Positions 57,494 to 64,000 of a DNA stretch of 64,000 nt are shown here, in pieces. The notes beneath the pieces are model-generated. The model made no database searches. It saw only the letters and a program-made list of their open reading frames with translations, and was not told the origin of the DNA. Made by a program: the position numbers and the translations under genes. Origin of the DNA: Halorubrum vacuolatum (lineage in GTDB: Archaea; Halobacteriota; Halobacteria; Halobacteriales; Haloferacaceae); the NCBI RefSeq assembly GCF_900188065.1, contig NZ_FZNQ01000005.1, positions 98,177-162,176 of the forward strand. Direction: 5' to 3'. How positions within the stretch are numbered: position 1 is the stretch's first letter; the number at the start of each line of letters is the position of its first letter.

Positions 57494-59532
57494 AACTCGC
57501 CCCGCAGTCGGTTCCGTATCGGGCGCTTCAGCGGGGATTGGGGTTCGCCGTACTGGCGTTTTTCATCCTGAACGCGAGCGACGCGGGCGGGACGGGCCTG
57601 ACGGTCGCCGTCGCCGCCGGGATCGTCCTCGTCGCGCTGGCGTACGAGGCGGCCTACTACCAACGGTTTGAGTACGTCCTCACCGAGGACACCTTCGATA
57701 TCAGCTCCGGGGTGATCTCCAGACGCGAACGCGAGATCCCCTATCGGCGGATCCAGAACGTCGACGTGAGCCGAAACGTGGTCCAGCGGGCGCTCGGGAT
57801 CGCCGCCGTCGACCTCGAAACAGCCGGCGGCTCGGCCACGGAGGGCTCCATTCGCTACGTGACCGTCGCGGAGGCGACCCGGCTCCAGCGGGAGCTCCAG
57901 CGGCGAAAGTCGGGCGCGAACGGGTCCCCGGGCGAGCTCGACGAACACGGCGAGCCGGTCGCGCCCACCGAGGAGGACCTCTTCGCCATCACGCCCGGCG
58001 AGCTCGCGCTCGTTGGGGCGCTCTCGTTCGACGGTCGGCTCATCGGCCTGCTGGCGTTCCTCGGCTCGGGGTCGGTGCCCGTGCTCTCCGGATTCATTCC
58101 GACCGCCTCGGCGGCGATCCTCACCGCGACGGCCATCGTCGCCGTCGGCCTGCTCTTTCTCGCCTCGTGGGTGCTCGGCGCGGCGATCGCCTTTTCGAAC
58201 TACTACGGCTTTCGGCTCTCACGCGCCGGCGACGAGCTCCGCTACGAGCGGGGGCTCTTCAGGCGATACAGCGGTTCGATCCCGACCGAGAAGGTTCAGA
58301 CGCTCACGATCGCCGACAATCCCGCGAAGCGGGCGCTCGGCTACGCGAGCCTCTCCATCGAGACGGCCGGCTACGCGCCCGGACAGGGCGGCGATCAGGG
58401 GAGCCAGGCGGCGGTCCCCATCGCCCGGACCGATCGGGTATATGACCTCGCACGCGAGGTCGAACCCTTCGGCGAACCGTCGTTTCACCGTCCGCCGCGG
58501 CGTATTCGGTGGCGGTATGTGTTCCGGTACACGATGGTCGTCGCCGCGTTGACCGGGATCCTTTTCGCGGTCGACTGGTGGACCGCGGGGGCGATCCCGT
58601 GGTACGGACCGCTGCTGCTGCTGCTCGCGGTCCCGCCGGCGGCACACCTGAAGTGGAAACACCGCGGCTACTGGTTGGGTGAGGATCACCTGCTCACGCG
58701 CAACGGCTTCTGGAGCCGCCAGGTGAAAGTCGTCCCGTACTACCGGATCCAGAACGTGATCGACACCCGGACGATCTTCCAGCGTCGGTGGTACGTAGCG
58801 ACCGTCGTCGCCGACACCGCCGGGACCGGGTCGCTCATGGGAAGCAACGCCGCGGCCGTCGATTTCGACATCGACGAGGCGGTTACGCTTCGACGTGAAC
58901 TGAACGACCGTCTCCAGGACGCGCTGATCGACCGGCGTGCTCGGCGAACCGCCTTCGAGTGGTTCGAGGGTGACCCCATGGAGATCTACGGGGCGTCGGC
59001 CGACGCCGGGACGGATTCAGCGGCCGACGCCGGGACGGGTTCAGTGGTCGATGTCGACGCCGATGACGTCGTCATCGACGACGCCGAGGCCGACCCCGCT
59101 GTCGGGGCCGCCCTCGACGCCGACGACATGGCCGGTACCGATCGGTTCGCGGGGATCGATGGCGTCGAGGACGTTGTCGACGCCGAGGGTGTCGACGACA
59201 CCACGGATGTTGCGGACGCCGAGGAGGGTGACGACGGTATGGACGCTGCGGACGCCGAGGAGGGTGACGACGCCGATGACCTCGATATTCCTCCGGACGG
59301 GGTCATCCGCCCCGACTTTTCGGTTAGCGACCGCGACTACTCACAGCCGGCCGAGCGGGTCGATACCGGGGACTACGCGGTCGACCGGCACCCCTCGGAC
59401 GCCGACGTTCCGTTCCGCCCCGACGATGAGTCCTCATCGGGAGGTGCTGACGGGGACGACGATGACACCGAGCACGACGAGGCGTCGGCTGACGACGATG
59501 CAACGCCGGGCGACGATCGCTCCGGACGGTAG
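57490..59532 (+). CDS. triple bPH2-domain membrane protein (YdbT-like)
   Basis: 680 aa, GTG start inside the previous gene's stop. Three helix-pair plus bPH2 units: about 18-135 (FEYVLTEDTFDISSGVISRR, IPYRRIQNVDVSRNVVQRAL), about 160-305 (LRYERGLFRRYSGSIPTEKV, QTLTIADNPAKRALGYASLS) and about 335-475 (YWLGEDHLLTRNGFWSRQVK, VVPYYRIQNVIDTRTIFQRR). About 495-680 is a long acidic, disordered tail with duplicated short segments (SADAGTDSAADAGTGS; DAEEGDDGMDAADAEEGDD). The fold is that of YdbT partner proteins. Confidence 0.87.
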   Translation: MKLAPQSVPYRALQRGLGFAVLAFFILNASDAGGTGLTVAVAAGIVLVALAYEAAYYQRFEYVLTEDTFDISSGVISRREREIPYRRIQNVDVSRNVVQRALGIAAVDLETAGGSATEGSIRYVTVAEATRLQRELQRRKSGANGSPGELDEHGEPVAPTEEDLFAITPGELALVGALSFDGRLIGLLAFLGSGSVPVLSGFIPTASAAILTATAIVAVGLLFLASWVLGAAIAFSNYYGFRLSRAGDELRYERGLFRRYSGSIPTEKVQTLTIADNPAKRALGYASLSIETAGYAPGQGGDQGSQAAVPIARTDRVYDLAREVEPFGEPSFHRPPRRIRWRYVFRYTMVVAALTGILFAVDWWTAGAIPWYGPLLLLLAVPPAAHLKWKHRGYWLGEDHLLTRNGFWSRQVKVVPYYRIQNVIDTRTIFQRRWYVATVVADTAGTGSLMGSNAAAVDFDIDEAVTLRRELNDRLQDALIDRRARRTAFEWFEGDPMEIYGASADAGTDSAADAGTGSVVDVDADDVVIDDAEADPAVGAALDADDMAGTDRFAGIDGVEDVVDAEGVDDTTDVADAEEGDDGMDAADAEEGDDADDLDIPPDGVIRPDFSVSDRDYSQPAERVDTGDYAVDRHPSDADVPFRPDDESSSGGADGDDDDTEHDEASADDDATPGDDRSGR

Positions 59533-59620
59533 TCGCTCCGGACGGTGAGACGACCGGTGCTCCGGACGTTCCGGAGCAGTCGCTCGACGCCTCCGTCCGT
59601 CGGCGTTCGCTCGGTGTCTC

Positions 59621-59974
59621 TCAGTACTCCTCGTATGCGAGGTTCATGAGCCACTGTGAGAAGGCGTCCGACTGCGGGTCGATCTCCTCCTCGCCGATGA
59701 ACGGCGAGAGCATGTCCCCGGCCATGAGCAACGAGAAGTCGAGGTCGCGGGCGGCCGGCTCCAAATAGTAGGTGTTGTGCCCGCTGTAGACCGTCTCCTC
59801 GCGCTGGATCAGCCCGGCCTCCTCAAGCGCCTCCGCGATGCGGCTTCCCTTCCGTGAGGAGATGTCGAGTTCCTTCCAGAAGTCGCTCTGATGGATCCCG
59901 CCGGTCTCGCGAATGAGATCGAGGCCCGCCAGCTCGTCCTCCGAGAGGTCGGCCTCGAGTTCGGACACGCTCAT
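59621..59974 (-). CDS. winged-helix transcriptional regulator
   Basis: 117 aa from the ATG at 59974, with a minus-strand TATA-like TTTTAAGC about 29 nt upstream. Acidic start MSVSELEADLSEDELAGLDL, then helix-turn-helix SDFWKELDISSRKGSRIAEA near 30-49 and wing ALEEAGLIQREETVYSGHNT. The C-terminal part (DPQSDAFSQWLMNLAYEEY) may dimerise. It resembles small archaeal single-gene regulators; target unknown. The adjacent NRDE gene is on the same strand, 25 bp upstream. Confidence 0.8.
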   Translation of the reverse strand: MSVSELEADLSEDELAGLDLIRETGGIHQSDFWKELDISSRKGSRIAEALEEAGLIQREETVYSGHNTYYLEPAARDLDFSLLMAGDMLSPFIGEEEIDPQSDAFSQWLMNLAYEEY

Positions 59975-59999
59975 GTCGAAACACCCGCCCGCAGCACGC

Positions 60000-60809
60000 T
60001 TAAAACTGGCTTTCCGCGTCGTCTCCGCGCCACGAGTCGGAGGCGTCCCCGTCGCCGAACCCCGCCGGCAGCGCGACCGGTTCGAGCGGGGTCTCACACG
60101 GCGGCCCGTCCGCGAACTCGAACCGCGGCTCGTCCCCGAGGACGATCCGGCTACACGAGCGCGTTCCGAACCCGTCGCCGTGGAGACACGCGCCGTAGTC
60201 GTGGTCGGCGAGGACGGCCGCCGCGCGCGCCGCCCATCCGTCGGCCGACTCGCCCGGCTCCGGCGCGAGCGTGGCGGCGATCCGGCGGGCGCTCGCCGCA
60301 CGCGCCGCCCCCTCGTCCGCCCGACGCGTCGGAACCTGAAACCGTTCGATCCCGTTGAGAACGCCGCCGACGTTGCCGAGGACGTGCACCCCGGGATCGA
60401 GCCGACGAACCGTCGGGTGCCCGTCGTAGGCGACGAGGAAGGCGGCGACACGGTCCGCAAGGAGGAGGGTAAACCCGTCATACGAGTGACGGTCGAGGTC
60501 CCGGAGCAGGCCCCGCACGGCGGCCTCCGCGCTCGGCTCACGGAGCCGGTCGTCGACGAGCAGCCCACGCGAGCGGTCCCCGTCGCGGTCGGCGTCCAGC
60601 CACCGGTTGGTGACGGCGGCGAGGAGGCCCGCCTCGGACGCGCCGATCCACGTTCCGCCCGCGACCGCGTCGCGCGGGGCGACGACCCGCAGCGATCCCG
60701 ATCGGACCGCGGGCGGCTCCGAGGGCCGCGACAGCGACTCATCACGGTTGGCGACCAGCACGACCGGCGCGTTCGGGAACACGCGCCAGGCGAGCGTGAG
60801 CGTACACAC
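60000..60809 (-). CDS. NRDE family protein (TANGO2-like)
   Basis: 269 aa, GTG start, MCTLTLAWRVFPNAPVVLVA with the family motif NRDE at about 21-24, then SLSRPSEPP. Internal conserved block RDAVAGGTWIGASEAGLLAA near 45-64 and TNRWLDADRDGDRSRGLLVD. Cys2 next to the start could act as an N-terminal nucleophile after Met removal, as in related Ntn-like proteins. The family is linked to lipid or acyl-CoA quality control; the substrate is unknown. Confidence 0.83.
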   Translation of the reverse strand: MCTLTLAWRVFPNAPVVLVANRDESLSRPSEPPAVRSGSLRVVAPRDAVAGGTWIGASEAGLLAAVTNRWLDADRDGDRSRGLLVDDRLREPSAEAAVRGLLRDLDRHSYDGFTLLLADRVAAFLVAYDGHPTVRRLDPGVHVLGNVGGVLNGIERFQVPTRRADEGAARAASARRIAATLAPEPGESADGWAARAAAVLADHDYGACLHGDGFGTRSCSRIVLGDEPRFEFADGPPCETPLEPVALPAGFGDGDASDSWRGDDAESQF

Positions 60810-60950
60810 ACCTCGGTCCTCGCTTCCGGATCGGGAAAGCGTTCCGCCCCGAACCCTCGACCGGTTTGTACGTGCGGCGGGATCCACCCGGACCAAGGCT
60901 TTACTCACTATAGAAGAAATGTTTTGACGCTCGGGGACGAGGGTCGATAC

Positions 60951-62021
60951 ATGAAAGCGATCGCGGTCTACGACGACGGGGACGAGCCGGTGCTGATCGA
61001 GAAGCCTCGGCCGGAGCCCACGGCGGGTGAGGCGCTCGTTCGAACCCTTCGCGTGGGCGTCGACGGGACGGACCACGAGGTGATCGCGGGGGGCCACGGC
61101 GGCTCCCCCGCGGACGACGATCACCTCGTGCTCGGCCACGAGGCGGTCGGTGTCATCGAGGACCCGAACGACACCCCCTTCGAGGTCGGCGATCTCGTCG
61201 TGCCCACGGTCCGGCGCTCGCCGAACGGGGCCAACGAGTACTTCGCCCGCGGCGAGCCCGACATGGCCCCTGAGGGATATTATCACGAGCGGGGGATCGT
61301 CGGCGCACACGGCTTCATGGCGGAGTATTTTACGAGCCCTGCCGAGTGCCTGATCGAGGTCCCGCCCGAACTCGCCGAGTGGGGCTTCCTCGTCGAGCCC
61401 GCCTCGATCACGGAGAAGGCGCTCGATCACGCGGCCGCCAGCCGCTCGGCGTTCCGCTGGAATCCCGAGAGCGCGCTCGTGTTGGGCAACGGCTCGCTCG
61501 GGCTGTTGACCGTCGCAATGTTGGATGCGGAGTTCGAGCGGGTCTACTGTCTCGGCCGTCGTGAGCGCCCCGACGTGACGATCGACGTGATCGAATCGCT
61601 CGGGGCGACCTACGTCAACTCGAACGAGACGCCCGTCCCCGCCGTTCCCGGGGCGTACGAGCCGATGGATTTCATCTACGAGGCGACCGGTTACGCCCCG
61701 CACGCCTTCGAGACGATCGAGGCGCTCGCGCCGAACGGCGTCGGCGCGCTCCTCGGCGTCCCCGGCGACTGGGAGTTCGAGATCGACGGCGGGCGGCTCC
61801 ACCGGGAGTTCGTCCTCCACAACAAGGCGCTCGTCGGGAGCGTCAACTCCGGCTATCACCACTTCGAGGCCGCCGTCGATCGGCTCGGCGGACTGGACGG
61901 CTCGTTCCTCGAGGACCTCGTCACCGGGGTGTATGGCCTAGACGAGTTCGAGGCGGCGTTCGTGGATGACGATACGACTATAAAAACGGCGGTCGAATTC
62001 GCCGAGTATGAAGAACGTTGA
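60951..62021 (+). CDS. gdh: glucose 1-dehydrogenase (MDR family)
   Basis: 356 aa, MKAIAVYDDGDEPVLIEKPR. Medium-chain dehydrogenase features: GVDGTDHEVIAGGHG near 36-50 and LGHEAVGVIEDP near 62-73 (catalytic zinc region, His and Glu), nucleotide-binding VLGNGSLGLLTVAM near 181-194, C-terminal NKALVGSVNSGYHHFEAAVD. Matches the haloarchaeal NAD(P)-dependent glucose dehydrogenase that starts the semi-phosphorylative Entner-Doudoroff pathway. It overlaps the next gene by 14 bp; that gene has its own TATA box inside this one. Confidence 0.9.
   Translation: MKAIAVYDDGDEPVLIEKPRPEPTAGEALVRTLRVGVDGTDHEVIAGGHGGSPADDDHLVLGHEAVGVIEDPNDTPFEVGDLVVPTVRRSPNGANEYFARGEPDMAPEGYYHERGIVGAHGFMAEYFTSPAECLIEVPPELAEWGFLVEPASITEKALDHAAASRSAFRWNPESALVLGNGSLGLLTVAMLDAEFERVYCLGRRERPDVTIDVIESLGATYVNSNETPVPAVPGAYEPMDFIYEATGYAPHAFETIEALAPNGVGALLGVPGDWEFEIDGGRLHREFVLHNKALVGSVNSGYHHFEAAVDRLGGLDGSFLEDLVTGVYGLDEFEAAFVDDDTTIKTAVEFAEYEER
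61979..61987 (+). promoter_or_regulatory. internal promoter for gfcR
   Basis: CTATAAAAA sits inside the end of gdh, 21-29 nt before the ATG at 62008, the spacing for a leaderless start. gfcR could therefore be transcribed both with gdh and alone. Confidence 0.5.
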
Positions 62022-62652
62022 CGACCTCATCGACAGCGCGGCCGAGCTCGCCGACCGGGGGCTTTCGAAGGGCGAGATCGCCGACGAGCTGAACGTCTCA
62101 CGGGAGACGGCGAGCTGGCTCGTCGAGCGTGCCGGCGCGGACGGGTCGAAGCGATCGACGGCCGCGTCGAGCGCCCCGACGGGCTCTGACGCCGACATCC
62201 ACGTCGACTGGTCCGCGCTCGGACGGGACTCGGCCCGCCTCGGCTACGCCGCGATGGCAATGGCGGATCTCCTCACGAAGGAGGGCGAGGAGGTCGACCT
62301 CACCGTCGGGATCGAGAAGGCCGGCGTCCCGCTGGCGACTGCCGTCGCGAGCGAACTCGACACCGACCTCGCCACCTACGCGCCGGCGAAACACCAGTGG
62401 GAGGAGGGCGACATCGCCGACCACGGCGGGGGGTTCTCGCGCAACTTCGCCAGCATCCGCGACCGCGACTGTTACCTCGTCGACGACATCATCACCAGCG
62501 GGACGACGATGCGCGAATCGATCGAGGCCATCCGTGACCGGGGCGGCGATCCCGTCTCCTGTGTCGTGCTCGTGGACAAGGTCGGGCACGACGAGATAAG
62601 CGGCGTCCCCGTCCACTCGCTCATCGACGTCGTCCGCGTCGACCGCGAGTAG
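62008..62652 (+). CDS. gfcR: GfcR-type transcriptional regulator (HTH plus phosphoribosyltransferase domain)
   Basis: 214 aa. N-terminal helix-turn-helix LADRGLSKGEIADELNVSRE near 14-33, then a type I phosphoribosyltransferase fold ending in the PRPP-binding loop CYLVDDIITSGTTMRESIEA near 153-172. This PyrE2-like orphan family includes Haloferax GfcR, an activator of glucose and fructose catabolic genes. Its overlap with glucose dehydrogenase matches that role. Whether it binds a phosphoribosyl compound as effector is unknown. Confidence 0.88.
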   Translation: MKNVDDLIDSAAELADRGLSKGEIADELNVSRETASWLVERAGADGSKRSTAASSAPTGSDADIHVDWSALGRDSARLGYAAMAMADLLTKEGEEVDLTVGIEKAGVPLATAVASELDTDLATYAPAKHQWEEGDIADHGGGFSRNFASIRDRDCYLVDDIITSGTTMRESIEAIRDRGGDPVSCVVLVDKVGHDEISGVPVHSLIDVVRVDRE

Positions 62653-62722
62653 TCCTCCGTACGCGTTCATATCCACCCCCGCGTCCGCAACCCCTTTGGA
62701 GCGCGACCGTCTATCGGAGGAC

Positions 62723-63067
62723 ATGACGTTCAGTCCCGAAGCCGATGCCGACCCGGAGGAGATCACCGCACGCGTCGACGAGGCGATCGAGTCCAACGAC
62801 GTGGTGCTGTTTATGAAGGGGAACCGGCTGATGCCGCAGTGTGGCTACTCCCAGCGGGCGCTGGAGCTGATCGGCAAACACGTCGAGGAGTTCGAGACGG
62901 TCGACGTGCTTCCGGCGCTTCCACACTACCGCGAGGCGCTTTCGGCACACAGCGGCTGGGAGACGATCCCCCAGACGTACGTGAACGGCACGTTCATCGG
63001 CGGCAGCGACGTCCTCGCCGAACTCGACGAGCGCGGCGAGCTCGCCGCGGAACTCGACGCCGAGTAG
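62723..63067 (+). CDS. monothiol glutaredoxin (Grx4/GrxD type)
   Basis: 114 aa from the ATG at 62723 (MTFSPEADADPEE). CGYS active site in VVLFMKGNRLMPQCGYSQRA near 33-52, then VDVLPALPHYREALSAHSGW and IPQTYVNGTFIGGSDVLAEL, the glutathione/Fe-S binding region. Monothiol CGxS glutaredoxins carry 2Fe-2S clusters and act in Fe-S transfer; haloarchaea use gamma-glutamylcysteine as thiol, so the cofactor here may differ. Confidence 0.9.
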   Translation: MTFSPEADADPEEITARVDEAIESNDVVLFMKGNRLMPQCGYSQRALELIGKHVEEFETVDVLPALPHYREALSAHSGWETIPQTYVNGTFIGGSDVLAELDERGELAAELDAE

Positions 63068-63112
63068 ATTTACGCACCCTTTTAAGCTGTGCGGGCGGCC
63101 GATCGAACCATC

Positions 63113-63865
63113 TTATACGCGCCGCAGCCGATCGGCAGTCACGTCGATCGGATCGGCACAGAGGAGGTGTGGGTCGGCCGTGGGTCCGTTCTCGACGGTT
63201 CCACCGTCCGCCGGCGCATCGAACCCGTTCGCCTCGAAGAGCCCGTTGCGGCGGATCGTCGCGCTCGCGTCCCGCAGCCGCCACGGCTCGTGGCCGATCT
63301 CGCCTTTATATAATCGATCGCCGTCGGCGTAGAACCGGTAGTTCTCGACGAGGAACGCCTCGAGCGATCCGGGTTCGGCCGTCCGTGACGGCCCGCGAGG
63401 CTCGTAGGTCGCATCGAAGCCGGCGGGGGGGACGCCTCGATGGATGCGGTGGCTGAGAAAGTCGATCCGGGGGCCGCCGGCGTCCGTCGCGCCCTCGGGT
63501 TGTTCGGTTCGTCGCACCCGCATCTCGGCGCGGTAGTAGGGGAGCGCGAACAGCCGGCGGGCGACGGCGACGCCGATCGGGTCGTCCGCGTCGAGGTTAT
63601 AAAAGTAGACGCCCGGACCGTCCGGCCCCTCCACGTAGGTCCGGAGGTTGAGTTCCGGGAACGAGAGGCCACGCGGGATCCCCCGTGGTCGAATGTCGTC
63701 CATGACGAACGCGACGACCCCGAGGTAGGCGTCGCCGTCGTAGGTGGCGACCGAGAGCCGGTCGGGGAGGGTTTCCGCGACGACCGCCGGATCGACCGCC
63801 CAGTGGGCGAACAGTCCGTCACGCCAGGTCATCTCCAGCCAGCGACGACCGAACATATCGATCAT
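63113..63865 (-). CDS. DUF2071 (YqjF family) protein
   Basis: 250 aa. FGRRWLEMTWRDGLFAHWAV near 5-24, DGDAYLGVVAFVMDDIRPRG near 43-62, ELNLRTYVEGPDGPGVYFYN near 71-90, and LYKGEIGHEPWRLRDA near 185-200 are the usual family blocks. YqjF-type proteins are of unknown function, related to acetoacetate-decarboxylase-like folds. It is convergent with the glutaredoxin gene. Confidence 0.82.
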   Translation of the reverse strand: MIDMFGRRWLEMTWRDGLFAHWAVDPAVVAETLPDRLSVATYDGDAYLGVVAFVMDDIRPRGIPRGLSFPELNLRTYVEGPDGPGVYFYNLDADDPIGVAVARRLFALPYYRAEMRVRRTEQPEGATDAGGPRIDFLSHRIHRGVPPAGFDATYEPRGPSRTAEPGSLEAFLVENYRFYADGDRLYKGEIGHEPWRLRDASATIRRNGLFEANGFDAPADGGTVENGPTADPHLLCADPIDVTADRLRRV

Positions 63866-63928
63866 AGGGTCGCGACGCGGTTAACGGCCACGTCCGACGA
63901 CCTCGTTATGGAAGTTGCAAGGCTAAAA

Positions 63929-63948
63929 CCCCGCCCTTCAGGGCGGGG
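63929..63948. repeat. hairpin typical of IS200/IS605 ends
   Basis: CCCCGCCCTTCAGGGCGGGG is a near-perfect hairpin, and the flanking AAAACCCCGCCC/GGCGGGGATACAGC style is common at the ends of haloarchaeal IS200/IS605 elements. A short frame across it reads RLKPRPSGRGYSR, like the C-terminus of some TnpB proteins. The element, if real, runs off or is reduced to this end. Confidence 0.5.
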
Positions 63949-64000
63949 ATACAGCCGACAACGCCTCCACTAACCACACTCGATGGCACTGCTGGATATT

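Overview
The window is chromosomal DNA of an extremely halophilic archaeon (class Halobacteria). The evidence is high GC with C/G third positions, very acidic proteins, leaderless genes with a TATA box about 26-30 nt before the start codon, Tat lipoproteins, PGF-CTERM S-layer glycoproteins, and archaeal housekeeping genes (proteasome alpha, RNase P proteins, RpoP, L37Ae, Pcc1, prefoldin beta). The style resembles Halorubrum and its relatives, but the genus cannot be fixed from sequence reading alone. No rRNA, tRNA or CRISPR array was seen.

Layout. 1-5.4 kb: an electron-transfer locus with a divergent membrane HdrD-like protein (partial), a sarcosine/dimethylglycine dehydrogenase-like flavoprotein and etfBA. 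5.4-12.4 kb: a small membrane protein, a PUA protein, an MFS transporter, a repeat-rich intergenic segment, a presenilin-like protease, a PIN-ATPase-KH protein and citrate synthase. 12.4-15.5 kb: accessory segment with an acetyltransferase and an IS1341-type TnpB element. 15.5-21.7 kb: an RND exporter with an exported partner under a divergent TetR regulator, then two small genes.

22.8-43.9 kb is a 21-kb cell-surface island with every gene on the plus strand. It holds two tandem S-layer glycoprotein paralogues, three further PGF-CTERM surface proteins, a Tat-exported cupredoxin with a PGF-CTERM-like tail, and a four-repeat HNH-repeat DNA-binding protein. The surface genes share nearly identical 3' ends. 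The two S-layer genes also share promoter/leader and downstream sequences. At least one gene (39943-43887) is a compositional chimera with an AT-rich ectodomain inside GC-rich ends. This is the most interesting part of the window and looks like a locus that diversifies by recombination.

44.2-52.7 kb is mostly housekeeping: rnp3-methyltransferase-rnp2-psmA, a GNAT protein with internal repeats, a thioredoxin reductase-like protein without an NADPH domain, Cys-type thi4, and rpl37ae-rpoP-pcc1-pfdB-DUF3194-usp. The L37Ae here has lost all its zinc-finger cysteines. 52.7-54.5 kb is a degenerate patch with a lipoprotein pseudogene, an intact lipoprotein and one of two inverted copies of a 50-bp element. 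54.5-63.9 kb holds an acyl-CoA dehydrogenase (a likely ETF client), squalene synthase, two bPH2 membrane proteins, a winged-helix regulator, an NRDE protein, glucose dehydrogenase overlapping gfcR, a monothiol glutaredoxin and a DUF2071 protein. A hairpin typical of IS200/IS605 elements lies at the right edge.
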